Source of the DNA: Brachionus manjavacas
Lineage: Eukaryota; Rotifera; Eurotatoria; Ploima; Brachionidae
Length of the DNA stretch: 64,000 bases
Direction of reading: 5' to 3'
NCBI GenBank assembly: GCA_019054805.1
Contig: JAHQIY010000009.1
Span: forward strand, 1,488,001-1,552,000
The notes beneath the pieces were generated by a model. It made no database searches. It had not been told where the DNA came from and saw only the letters and a program-made list of their open reading frames with translations. This document shows positions 11,101 to 23,486 of the stretch, piece after piece. The position numbers and the translations under genes are program-made. Numbering within the stretch: position 1 is the first letter of the stretch; each line of letters opens with the position of its first letter.

Positions 11101-12114
11101 GTGATGAAAAAAAAATTTAACAAATAAGATTAAGAGTAAATTTCTTTATTTTTTCATATATTCCATAAATTTTACCATTAAATTAAACTATTTAAAATTA
11201 ATTACCTTATTAAATATTTGATAGCGAAAATTTAGTATGACATAAATGAAAACTAATGCCAATTCCTTTTTTATATAATTTTTGTTTTTTTGAAAATTTA
11301 CAGAATTTAATAATATAAATGTAAGTTTATAATTGCCTTAATCTATTTTAATTATTACTTATTCAATTTTTTATATCTTTTAAAAATTTTAAAGAGCTAA
11401 AAAAATCATGGATAGACATTTAGATTTAACTTTTAAAAAATATTTTCTTTTCTATATTTGTAGTACTTAATCAGAATTTTATTTCATTTGGCCTAGCTCC
11501 TAGCTCCATCTTAATTATTGAATTAAAAATTGGTTGGGGTCCGGGGTGGAGCCTTGGTTTAGGGATTCGGGAATGCTGAAGAAAAACATTAGTTAAAATT
11601 TAAAATTAATATTTAAACTTTTGATTTATTGAAATCTTTATTTTAATTATCAAAAAGTACAAAAAGGAGCTGGGCCAAATATAATATTGTATAAATTCTG
11701 ATTAAGTACAACAAATACAGAAAGCATTTTTTCTATTTAATATTCTCATTGTCTTTACCTCAAAAAATAAATTTTAAATTAAAAAATAATTTGACTAATG
11801 ATATTTAAAGATAAAATAATATGAAAAAAGCTAACTTTATATTTAATTTAAAAAAAAATAAATTAATTATCAAGGTCTTCGGCATTATATTCACTTACAC
11901 TCAAGGTCGTATAATTACATCATACGGCTCGTTTTATGGTAATGTTTTCTTAATAATGATGCTTTTAATCGGGACCATTTTAACTGGTAATCTGAAAAAT
12001 AAATTTAAGAAAAAATTCCGAATTTGCTTTTAAGCTTTGGTGAGACAAAATTTTAAAAGACAAGAGGCAATCAAAATGGCATTGAAAGAAATTGAAGAGC
12101 ATGAACACTGTTGA
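8133..12114 (+). CDS. FLVCR-type MFS transporter, copy A
   Basis: Exons: 8133-8141 (tentative start, MLR), 8202-8861, 8905-9067, 9126-9352, 9401-9504, 9554-9661, 9851-9956, 11875-11986 and 12035-12114, giving about 522 residues. The family call rests on blocks shared with FLVCR1/2: [85 protein letters not shown] and [22 protein letters not shown] proteins are 12-helix plasma or mitochondrial membrane carriers linked to heme, choline and ethanolamine transport; the substrate here is unknown. The first exon is only nine coding bases followed by a 60-bp intron; a trans-spliced leader or another upstream exon is possible. The 1.9-kb intron 9957-11874 carries a LINE relic and a MITE. Exon phases match copy B. 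Confidence 0.88.
10497..10892 (-). mobile_element. LINE reverse-transcriptase C-terminal fragment
   Basis: On the minus strand the pieces [25 protein letters not shown] and [14 protein letters not shown] match the usual LINE order (HLEYC.QVWNP, LE.IQ.RATK, L.YE.RLK.L). They fall in different frames with stops, so the copy is old. It sits antisense in the long intron of FLVCR copy A. The plus-strand open frame over the same bases is a shadow. Confidence 0.6.
11452..11720. mobile_element. MITE with ~50-bp terminal inverted repeats
   Basis: 11452-11506 and 11664-11720 are imperfect inverted copies. Both start CTRTATTTGTWGTACTTAATC and end toward the centre in GGCC(T/C)AGCTCCT. There is no coding sequence between them. 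It lies in the last long intron of FLVCR copy A and is much less AT-rich inside than its surroundings. Confidence 0.7.
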
Positions 12115-12316
12115 ACATTTTTTTTGCAAAACTTTCTTTTTACTTTTTAAAAATAAAATAAATTTAATCGAACAAAATGTTTTTTTTGAAATAATTAAAT
12201 TAAAAATTTAATTAGATAAAAAATAAACTTAATTTAATTTGATCAACCGAAAATAAGACTTAAAATGAAATTAATTAAAGCAGACAGAACGAAAAATTTT
12301 TTTTGTGGCGAAAAAA

Positions 12317-15300
12317 ATGACCACTAATGGAATATCGGGCTATTTTGATGTAGACGTAAAATCAGAATTTGACTCAAACGAAAAAGTCAAAAAGTCAGAT
12401 GACATGGACAATTCACTCAGGCCATTTTTATACACTCGACGATGGATTATTCTTACAATTTTTTTTTTAATTTCTACCCTCAATTCACTTCACTTAAATC
12501 TTTATTCTGAAATTCCTAATGTTATGGTCAGCGTGTACCATCCTGGCGACTCAAATGACAAGTCATCTCAATACAATATGATAAATTGGCTTTCAATGGT
12601 CCATTTGGTTAGCAATATAGTTTTTGTTATTCCGGTCATTTTGCTCAATGATTGCCTCGGATTTCGGTGCTGTTGCCTGCTGGGCGCTTGTCTTGGTACC
12701 ATCGGATCTTGGATCAAATACTCTTCCATAAAACCTGTAGTTTATGAAGTGCTGCTTTTTGGCCAAATAGTTTGCAGTGTATCACAAACTTTTATAAGCA
12801 TCTGTCTAATTCGATTATCCGGTGTCTGGTTTGGTAGAAATGAAGTGGCCACGGCAATCAGTGTATTCTTTTTCATAAAATAAATCAAGCAATTAATTTT
12901 ACATAATTTTAGGTTGGAGTTTTAGGCTCAAAGATTGGTCATCTAGTGTCCTTTGTGATGGTTCCTTATCTTATTTCAAAATATAATTCATACGAGTTGA
13001 ACATTTATTATTTTGACATTATTTATTTGACCATTTCAGCTTTATTATCACTGCTTTCAATCTTGTGCTTAATATGTAAGCCAAAATTATCTAATATTGT
13101 TCAAATAATTATTTTTAAAAAGTGGTTAGAGACTATCCGGAAAAATGCCCAAGCTTTGCTCAAATTGAGATCAGAAACAGCCATAAAACCCATTTGTCTA
13201 TTAATTATAGAGAAAAATTTGTTCAGTCATGGATATCTATGTCGAAAATATGGTCTAAGCAGAGCTATGTATTTGTCGCTGTATCTCATGCTTTCCTCAT
13301 TGGATCCATGTATTCCATAACTTATTTGCTAAATCAAATTTTGTACGCAAATTATTTCCAAGTACTTTGGTTAACCATTAAAATAAAAAAAAATTTGTTG
13401 ATTTATTTTTGTAGGAAAATAGCACCAAAATCGGAATTGTAGAATTATTTCTAATAATTTCAAGTATTTTAGGTGTCTTTTCTTCAGGATTGCTTCTCGA
13501 CTATACCAAGTCTTTCAAGTAACTTGAAATTACTAATTGGAAAAAAAATATTAATTTAGAATAAAATTTTATTTTTAACAGAATTTTGACAGTGATTAGC
13601 TATGCAATTACATTTATCTCTACCGTGGTGTTTACGACAACAATTAATTTAGACATTTGGTTTCCGTTTTGTGCAATTTTTTTTCTTGGGTAAGTTTTAT
13701 TTAGTTTACAAAATTATCCATTTCATCCATTCAGTTTCAAGGTTAATTAATGACTTATGCTCTTGTTTCATTAAACACTGATTGATTTTTTTAATTGTTG
13801 AATTTTAAAAAATTCAAATACAAATGGAGCAAAAATTCTTCCTTATTTATTGATAAATTAAAATTAAAGATAATAAATATATTTGAAAAATACTGCAACA
13901 TGTTTTGTTGCACCTTTCTTAACTAATTTAATTTTTTTCAGTAAGAGAAAAGACAAAAAATAAAACATTCATAAAATAAAAGTTGAGTGTTGACTTCAAT
14001 TACTTAAGAAAGGAAAAAAATATTTTTTTTTAGTTTATAAAGGTACAACAAAGTATGTTACAGTAAGTTACAGTATTTTTTAAAATTTATTTTATTATCT
14101 TTTATTTTAATTCATCAAAAAGGAAAAATTTTCTTTAAATTTTTATTTGAATTTTAGAATACTAAGATTAAATGCAACAATGAATGTTGAACCTTGTTTA
14201 ACTTACCAAGTAGAATTTTTATGCTATAAAGAATAATAGATAAGGATTCTGAATTTTTTATACTGAATTTTTGTACCAAATTTCACTTAAATAATAATTT
14301 AAATCATTTAAAGTTTGTGAATATGTTGATTGAAAAAAAAGTTTACATTAAATCAAACAAAAATTTTTTGAGATTTTTATAATTGACACTAGACAACTTG
14401 TTTTTTTACACCGTTTTGGTCCGGCAGGATTGTATAAAGTTTCCATCTTTTTTCACATAATCTTATAAGTCACAAGTCTATTTTTTGACATGAGTTTTAT
14501 TTTAAGTAATTGGAAATTTTAGAAATTTATTAATATCTAAATTTTGTTGGAAATTTAATTTGGTTTATTCTCAATCTTGAAAATGAATTGAAAAAGTGAA
14601 ATATTTTAAAAAGTGTGGTGTTTTGTCACGATGATTTACCAAAATTTTCTAAATTCACCTAAAATTCCGTAAAATTATAAAATTACGAAAATTTACATAT
14701 AATTTTGTCAAATTTTAGTGAGAAATTAAAGTAAATTCAACTATCAAATTTTTTAAAATTTTATTTGTTTAAAATATTATTTTACTCAAATTATTTTCCT
14801 GATAGCGTAACAATTACTTAAAAAATATATAAAATTTCAAATGAAGCAAAAATAAATATTTAAAAAAATTATCACATGAGCCATAATTAATTCTATGGAA
14901 AATCTACAAAGATTGAAAAGAAAATTTAATAGCTTCAAAGAGATATTTTTCATAAATTGTTAAATCTCTAAATTAAATTAGTTTTCAAAATAAACAATGA
15001 CTATAATTTTTATATGAATAATGAAAATTAATTCAATTTGAAGATTTGATGCACATTTTTTAATTTTAAAATAAAAATCTTTAAAACTTTGTAAAAGTGT
15101 AAAATGATCTTATTTTTTAGTTTGTGTTCATTAGGATAATTAGTAAATTAATGTCAAAATAAAATAATTCTCTTTTAATTTTTAATTGTTGTTCTGATGC
15201 GCTGAAACAAAAATTCTTTTAGAAAATGGTTTAAAAATCAATAGTCCTTAAACTACACAAAAATATCTAATAATAATCGAAAATAAAATCGAATATGATC

Positions 15301-16167
15301 AAATGTTCTTACACTTAGTATTCTAATCTTCTTAAATGAGAGTAACAATTAATATTTTTTGACATTTTTCTTTCTAACTTAAGAACATAGCTGTATTTTT
15401 AAATAAAAATAATTTCATGCAAAATTTTAATAAAATTAAATAAAAGAGCATTCAATTTTTCCAAATGTAAAACGCAAATTTTCTAATTAATATGGTTTAC
15501 TGTATGTACCTTTCATTGTGCTTTGTTAAAAGAAAATGTCTATTTTAATCAAAAAAAAATTTTTTTTTGATTTCTTTTTAATTATTTATTCATTAAGTAT
15601 TATTTACAAAAGAGAAGAATTAAATTATTAATCATTTCAAGTTACATTATGTTTTAAGTCATTAGAGTGACTAACAAGTTGAATTTTAAATTTTATTTTT
15701 AATAAATTTTTCATCTCAATTAACATTTTTTTTATTTAGATTTTTTTCGGGATTTTATCTACCAGCCAGTTATGAATACGCAATCGAGAGGACATTTCCA
15801 GTGTCAGAGGGGACATCGTGCGGATATTTGATTTTTATTTCATCAGTAATTGTTTTTTTGAAATTTAATCTAAATTAATTGACAAATTTTAAAGATAACT
15901 GGAATAGTAATGACTTATACGTACGCATTTATAATTCTTAACTTTGGAGTTTTTTATGGAAATTCTTTTCTATGTGTATTGCAACTTATCGGATTGATAT
16001 TGACAAGTAATTATGATGTAAGAATTCTTTAGAGTACATTTTACATTTCTGTTCTTTTAGGCTTAATTTCAACAGAATACAAGAGAGAACGAGCTAACTT
16101 GGGAAAGCGGTCACATCACGAAATAGACAATAGACTGAAAATGACGCCTAAACAACTTAGAAATTAA
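12317..16167 (+). CDS. FLVCR-type MFS transporter, copy B
   Basis: Exons: 12317-12862, 12913-13075, 13123-13361, 13415-13518, 13582-13689, 15740-15845, 15895-16006 and 16061-16167; total 1485 nt, 494 residues. The start is the first in-frame ATG (MTTNGISGYF). It keeps the FLVCR pattern ([60 protein letters not shown]) but is more diverged than copy A. FNWIEY becomes LHLNLYS and GVFGNQLG becomes GVLGSKIG, changes that could alter substrate choice. Exon sizes and phases downstream equal those of copy A (163, 104, 108, 106 and 112 nt exons are shared), so the pair arose by tandem duplication. It begins 203 bp after copy A ends. Its long intron is a different one, 13690-15739. Confidence 0.87.
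13893..14063. mobile_element. Small MITE in FLVCR-B intron, TA-flanked
   Basis: Inverted ends CTGCAACATGTTTTGTTGCA and the reverse complement of 14040-14063 (CTGTAACATACTTTGTTGTA) match over about 30 bp and are flanked by TA on both sides. The 171-bp unit with TA duplication suits a Tc1/mariner-dependent MITE. Confidence 0.6.
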
Positions 16168-16963
16168 ATTTTTTTCTTTTTTATTTTTAAATAAAGTATG
16201 CTAGATGCGTAAAAAAAATCTAGTTTAAATAGAGTAATCTTAAAGATTTCGAATAATTTAAGCAAGTCTTATCTATCTAAGCAATCATGTAAAATATGTC
16301 ACGCAAATTCATAATAAAATGTCGAAAACATTGAACATTTCAATTTAACATAAAAAATTTTCAAGATTTGAATTTTTCAAATAAATAAATTTTCTTTTTG
16401 ATAGTATTTTTATCCTTTTTTAAATTTCACTAATTTGGCTTTAAGGTCTGATTCAGCAAAAATAATGTTATTAATAAGCTTTTTTCATCTTTGCCTAATT
16501 TCAAAATTAATTTTTTTTTTTTATTTGTCAAGCTCGTAAATCATATTGTTACTCTTTTGAATTATATTAAAACTGTCAATTTTTTGCTTCTTAAAGTTCA
16601 ATTTAATCTTTTGTTTTTTTCAATTAGTATTTATCTATTCGATATTTTTAAAAGCAGAGTTTTTTTTAAGTGAAAAATTTTAAAAAATTTGATCTGGCTT
16701 CTTTTTCTAAATAAATTTTTCAAAAATAAACTTTACCAATATTTAAAGTCTACTCGATCAACTCTCATCTGATAAATCTGAACAAAAAGTTAAATTATTT
16801 TCTCTCACAAGAAATAAAGTCATCAGAGATGGATTTTTTCTACTAAATAAATCAATCTGTCTAGGGAGTTGAATTTTATTTTTAATCATTTATTATTGTA
16901 TATTAATTTAATTCCTAAAAATCGATAAGTGTTTTAAGGAAATACCTGATCCGTTCAACCAAA

Positions 16964-17766
16964 ATGTCACAATATTTCATCGATCTTAAAAAGATCGAAA
17001 AATTAGTCTGTGCCTTTGCTAGACCTAAAGTGGATTCAAGATGTAAAGTCTCTTTTTAGTTTAAAAAATCATTATTTTATTAATTTTATTTTTTAAAGAT
17101 TGCAGAAAGTATCTTGGTTTTATAAGACCTGAGAGACTATTTAATTCGATTATGATTAATTTAGGTAAAAATCAATACAAGATTAATATCTGTTTGCCAA
17201 TGTATCTTATTCAAGCTCTATGAGCCTTGAAAAAAATTTTTTTTTGCATTATGAAAGCGATTTGTGGAAAAATTTTGAATTTTAAATTTTATAAAAATGA
17301 ATTAGAATAACTGATTCATTCCAATGAAAAGAAATCATTTGTTTTTTGTTGCGTTTTTTTCTTGTGTGCATTTAAACAGTCATACCGAAATCCCGAAGAG
17401 ACTTTCTCTATTCTTATAAAATATATACATTTCATAAAAATCGATATTTTTCCAAAAGGCTGCTTAAAATTCTTTTTCTAAATCTAAACAAAGCATTCAT
17501 CATAAAATGACAATTAAATTGAACAATATTTTTAAATTTTCCAAATAGACCAACTAGGCTAAAATTAATTTAATTGATAAATCAATTCCGGCTTTTGATC
17601 TTAAGTTTTTTTTTTAAAAAGGAAATTAAAAGCAATTGTAGAAATTAATTTGAGCTGTTTGTGGCCTTATTTAGTTCGGCTCGCCTACAGCCATCACTCA
17701 AAAACTTTTTCGCTAAGATTTTCTCAGAAATTTTTGCTATTTCAAAAGAGATTATTCAAAATTTAA
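16964..17766 (+). CDS. Doubtful small three-exon gene
   Basis: ATG at 16964 opens 26 codons ending at a GTAAAG donor (exon end 17042). A second exon, 17099-17164, continues in phase (CRKYLGFIRPERLFNSIMINL). A third, 17633-17766, would close a 92-residue protein (LSCLWPYLVRLAYSHHSKTF). Base composition is higher in GC than around it and the splice sites look normal, but no family is recognised and the third exon could be wrong. It may equally be a fossil. Confidence 0.3.
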
Positions 17767-18587
17767 TAAAAAAAAAATCAAAAAAAAATTTATTAAATTT
17801 TGAAAAAAAGCAAGCGAATTATGCTAAGTAAATTTGCCAATTCAGCCTTGGATCAAGACCCACCTTCAATTTATGCTCAATTATGTTCAGTATTGTTTAG
17901 ATTGCTTCAAGGTTTAAGGGTTTAATTAGCATTGTTCCAGTCCGAATATGAATTTGACAGCATTTTTAAAACATAAAAAAAAAACACCCATTTAATGTCT
18001 AAAATTATGAAAATTTATTATTTTTAGATATAAGCTTTTTTTCTCAAAACATATCACTATGTTTAAATTTTTTTTTTCAAATTTTGTCTTGGTTTCTTTG
18101 TTGAAATTTTCATAATTTATAATCGGTTCGAGACCCGATTGGCAAAGTCGAGCAAGAGTTGCATCATAATTTACGTGCAAACGCTATTTGAAGCAATGGA
18201 AACAATTTTTCTCCTGTCGAAAACACCCTCTTGTTCTCAGCAGAATACATAACTCTATCTATTTATGCATCATATTTTCTGGCTCGATTCTAAACCCATT
18301 TTCGCCAAGTTAGAGTGCAAGAGCATAATTTTTTTTACCATTTTTGCTCAAAATTTGCTTTTAATATTTTTAGATAAAACAAAAAAAAACGCACCGACTT
18401 GAATTTGCATTCAAATTTTATTTTGTAGTAGTTTTTTTGCCAAAAATTGTGCAAGAAAATGATTAATTAATAGCTCTGTTTCATCACGATGATTAAGTTC
18501 AAAGGATCAATTTTATTGACGACTTTACAATAGGAAAATTATAAAAAAAAATTGTTTTTTTTTTTTTTTTGATTAATAATAAAAAAT
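17767..18587. other. Upstream region of the clock-type gene
   Basis: Contains a GC-richer stretch at about 18180-18340 that may hold 5' UTR of the downstream bHLH-PAS gene. No perfect CACGTG E-box was seen. Confidence 0.25.
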
Positions 18588-21500
18588 ATGGAAAATAATT
18601 TAGGAAATTTCAAACAAAATTTAAACTTGGATGACTCAATAGTCGATTTGAATAAACTTCTGGGCACCAGTGTTCCGAACGACAAGGACACCATGATTTC
18701 CTCCAACTCACAATTTCAAATAACAAGTAATCCGGAGAAAAAGTATAATTTTTTTTCCAAAATAAATATTATTTAATCAAGGACACTTTTATTTTATTTT
18801 TTTTTCATCAAGGGCTACGCACAGTGAAATTGAAAAACGTCGTCGTCAAAAAATGAACAAGCACCTAAACGAACTGGTTTTTCATTTGCCCATGACTATG
18901 ACCAAGAGCAAAAAACCGGACAAAATAACCATACTTAAAATGGCCGTACAGCATATGAAAAACTTAAAGGCCTCGTCGTCTATTCTAAGTGATTCTTTTT
19001 TGTGTCAAAATTATATTACCCCGTTCGAATTGCAGTCCTTGGTTCTAAAAGAAACCGAGGAATTTCTCCTGGTGATCAAATGTGACTCAAGCAGAATTTT
19101 ATACGCATCCGAATCGTGCTCAAACTGCATCGGTTTTCAATCCGTAAGTGAATTTTTTCCCCTCATCTTCATAAATATAAGTTGTCATTTTTTTTCAATT
19201 TCAAAGAGATTAGGAATAAAAATGTCAAATTTTTAATTTTTTAAAAGCTTCTTAATTTCCAATTTTTTAAATTAGTCAAATTTTTTCAGCAGAAAAAATA
19301 TTTATTTTATTAGAATTTATGCTTGCTTTTGATTTTTTGCGATCGATTTAAAATATAAAAGAAAATTATACTTTAAAATTGATGATTAGATATTAAGATA
19401 AATTAAATCTATAAATAACTCTGGAAGACCCGAGGATTTTTTTTAAGACTTCAAAATAAAAACATCAGCAACAATAAAAATCAATTTACAGTGTTAATTT
19501 TTAAAAATATAAAAATTTCAAATAAAAAATAATTAATTTAAATTATCTGAATAAAAATTTAAAAAAAAACTCAATTTTAGAAATAAGCTTAAATTAACTT
19601 ATCTCCCATTTAAATTGCAGCCTAACAAACCGAAACAGAGCTTTGGTACATGCAACTAATATCATTTCGTCCATGACAAAATATTTTAAACTTTCACCAC
19701 AATTAAAATAAACTTTTTAAATTAAACGAGGCATTTAAGCTTGAGATATTTAAGAAAAATTAAAATCATTTTTTTTTATTTTTGAATTTGATCCATTGCA
19801 AAACTAGAAAAACGATTATTTTATTTTTAACTTATGGAAAAAAGATCTCAAGCTTCAACACCGTATTAAACTTGAAAATGCGGACTCAACGCTAAAGAGT
19901 ATGCAGTGAAAATTAGAAATGTAATGTTTTGTCTTTATTAAAAATATTTAATTTCTAGAATTATTTAAAAAATAAGAATGAATCTTAATTATTAGAAATA
20001 AGCATTTTTTTTAATAAAGGCGACAGATAAGTTAAATTTAAGTTTAATTCTAAAATAGAATTAAAAAATTGTCAAAGCCGGTTTTGGCTGTAATAATTCC
20101 AAAATAATGAACTAGAAGTTGGTATTTTTTCTTAGATTAGTTAGCAATAGTTTATGGTAAAAAGACAATAAAATGTTTTCAAAAAATACTAGTGAAACAT
20201 TCCAGATTCAATAAAAAAAAAAGTCATTGATTGATAAAGTCTTACAGAGATAATTTGACTCCAAATTAATTTTTTCAAATAAAATTTATGAAGTGGGGCA
20301 GGATATTTTAGAAAAAAAAAAGAAGATTTCCTTGATTCTAAATTAATTTATTTTTTAGAGTGAACTAGTTGACAAAGTGTTTTTTGAGATAGTGCATCCG
20401 TCCGACAGCAAACAAGTCAAAGACCATCTGACTTATTACGACCAAAATAATGGTAAGCTTAGTTCACTTTTATTTAAGGTCGTAATGTGAATTTAACCAA
20501 AAGCGATGGGCGGAATAAACACTTTCATGCTGAACAAAAGCAAAACTTACACGACTGGTGACCGACGTTCATTTGTGTGTCGGATCAGAACCAGGCAAGC
20601 TAATGAAAAGAGACAGTCTTCAGTCCAAGATCATGTGTACACTAATTTAGATACTAAAAAACCAGGTATTTGAATTTTTTATATGAGAAAACATTCTTTT
20701 ATCAAATAAAAATTTGAAGAATACAAAACAGTTCAATTTGTTGGCTATCTAAGATCCGATTTAAGTTCAAATCTGAAATTCGGACCTGAAACTAATCGGG
20801 AATCCGTACCTAATTCAGGCGATACGACTAATTTTGTAGCTCCGATTAGTCCAGTCAAGTTGAACGCATTCAAAAATTTTCATTCCAATACTCTGCTCAA
20901 TGAATCGAGCAGCAATGAGGCACAAATGAGCAATCAGACAAATGATCCAATTTCGCCAGGCCAGAATAATTCATCGATCAGCGCTCAGCCCAATAGTGCC
21001 AATGTCCTCGAATACTATTTGATTGTTTATGGCCAAATAACCCCTAAAACCGATGATCTGTCCAAATGTAAATATGTTTCAAGACACGACTCGGATGGAA
21101 AATTTATTTATCTTGAGCCCGGGTAAGCAAATCAATGTTCGAAATAAAATAACATTTTTTTGTCTAAAATTTGAATTATTATCTTTTATTAAGTTAGTAA
21201 TATAAATTAGAAGAAGTTGATTAATTTAAAGTTTATGGAATAAAATAACAATCATTACAATTTAAAGTATCTATTTTTTGGTTTAAAATTTTATTAAAAA
21301 ACAGTGATTTAAACATAAGTTATTAGGTCTAAGAGAACTTCTAAAATATACTTAAAAAATTTACGATAATTTTAGGATTCGTGAAAATAAATTATTTGAC
21401 AATTGAGTTTTTTTTTAAATCTTTTACTGAAATTTTAGATCTGTCAGAAATTTAAAATCATTTTTTTTAAATGTGAGTCGTGAATTTATATAAAAATATT

Positions 21501-23486
21501 AGACGTACAATAAATTTTCAAAAATTGAATTTTTTTTTATTATTCTAGCTTTGATATTTAAATTGATAATAATTAAAAGGCAGAGAGTTGGACAGAAAGA
21601 AGAAAACAAAATAAATATTTAACAAGTTGTTAAAATAGCTATTTAAAGACTGAAAAATATTAAAGCTAAATTTTTTTTCAACTTTTTTAAAATACTATAT
21701 TTTAATTCTTTTTCTAATTAGATTTAAATTTGGTCTAATAAATTTATTAACTTAAATGCATTGCAGAGTTAAGAGAGTTAATTTTATTTTTACACTTTGG
21801 AAAGAAATTATTTATCGATGTTATTTTAATTTTATAAGATAATAAATTCTTGACTGTAAAATTTTAATTATTCAAGGGTCTCAATTTGATTATAAAAAAG
21901 CGATCATTAAATATTTTACTAATTTCTACCAAACTTGTTTTGTTTTCTGTTCAGAAAAATTCTACACTGTCAATTCGTGATTGAATTGAGAAAAATTTAT
22001 TTCTCAAAAAAAATATCTTTGATCAAAAAAATATTTATTTGAATTAAAAAAAATAATTTAAAACAATAATGTGAGGAGAATTTCCACCAAACAAGCAAGG
22101 CAAAAATCGGTCACATTTTTTGGAATCACTTTTTCATACTATGTGTATGAGACTTTGAAAAATATACAAAAATAGTTTTTTTATTAATTAATTCTTATAG
22201 ATAAATTATTAAATACATTTTTTTCATCTGAACTTTAGTAGTGAGTCAAAAATTTGAGTTAAAAAAAATAGTTGCTAATCTTGATTTATGATTCTAAAAA
22301 AGACTCAAAACTCATTAATTTACAAGTGAACCAACTTTAAAAATTATATAAATTCTCATTAATTTATTTGAAGGGCTAATTTTTCAATTTTTAAAATTTA
22401 AAAATTAATTTTTTAATTTGCCAAAGTTTGGATAAGATTGAAGGCAAGGTGGCTTTTATGTTGCTGCGCTTTAGAACTAAATTTTAAGAGTTTTAAAAAA
22501 TGATATTTACTTTTTTTCTTAAATCAATGAAACAATTTTTATTTAAACTAAATTTTGGTTTTGAAAGGGCACACAGCTTAATTGGCTATTTGCCTCATCA
22601 ACTCATGTCCGAGTCCTTATTCAATCATGTACATACAGATGATGTAAATTTGTTAAAAAAAGCATTTCAAGAAATAAGCTTAAATAGTTCAAAAAATAAA
22701 ATTCGAACTCATGAATATAGATTTCGACTGGAAAACAATTCGTATATTTCAATACAAAGTGTACTATACGCATTACAAAATCCGTTCAGTGGTCAACTAG
22801 AATATGTGGTCGCTCAAAACACCCTGTGCTCTACACCGGTTAACTTTATACAAAAAAACTCTCTAATACAACCTAATCAGCAAGTATACCAAAAAAAATC
22901 GCCCTACATGGTCCATAACAACAACATGCCCAATCAGTTGATCAACCCTCAGAACATATCGATGCCGATGACGCCCTCGCCCGAAGAGTCCATCTTCAAC
23001 AACGAGGCCAACTACAATTCCGAAAAGCTCATCGACCCCAACTCCATCATGAACATAAATGACTATCCGAAAACGAGCAAAAATTTGGTCAACTACCCGA
23101 TTCAATCGGGAAACGTGGCTCAAAAAAACATCAACATGTCAGCCTACAATTCTACCCGGAGCCTGCAACAGTTCGGTACTTCGCAGCCCAGAACCATGTA
23201 CCAAAACCAAATTCATACTCAAAAGTCCCAAGTTAATTATTCCATGTACAATCAGACTCAAATGAATCCGCCTAGTTCTGATTCGAAAATGAATCTTTAC
23301 CAAATGATCAACTCGAGCTCGTTCACAAACAATTTCATAAACTCAGAGCTCGATTATGAGCTTAAAAATCAAATGTTCAATCAACAAAAACAAGTGTCCA
23401 ATTCGAACCAGAACGATGACACTAACAATTGGATGATGCAACTATTTGAAAATGAGTCAAGCAACCAAGAGTCCAAAAATTCTTAA
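18588..23486 (+). CDS. bHLH-PAS factor, BMAL/cycle (ARNT family)
   Basis: Six exons: 18588-18742, 18813-19143, 20359-20452, 20504-20665, 20720-21122 and 22568-23486, in phase, 687 residues. The basic helix-loop-helix is at about 53-105 (HSEIEKRRRQKMNKHLNEL, then KPDKITILKMAVQHMKNL). PAS-A follows from about 120 (LVLKETEEFLLVIKCDSSRI; VFFEIVHPSD; RRSFVCRIRTR). PAS-B is at about 366-470 (YVSRHDSDGKFIYLEPG; IGYLPHQL; YRFRLENNSYISIQS; LEYVVAQNT). The last 215 residues are rich in Asn, Gln and Ser, like a transactivation tail. AVQHMK and YVSRH..DGKF favour BMAL/cycle over ARNT proper. In animals BMAL pairs with CLOCK on E-boxes in the circadian loop. A 1.4-kb intron splits PAS-B. Confidence 0.87.

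Noticed and set aside
16491-16673. 60-codon plus-strand frame rich in Phe, Leu and Ile
   Set aside because: Composition reflects AT-rich DNA; no motif, splice or neighbour support.
18120-18150. GGTTCGAGACCCG resembling a tRNA B box
   Set aside because: No A box, acceptor stem or anticodon arm at the right distance upstream on either strand.
22863-23123. Minus-strand frame under the last clock-factor exon
   Set aside because: Antisense shadow of the Asn/Gln-rich tail coding sequence.
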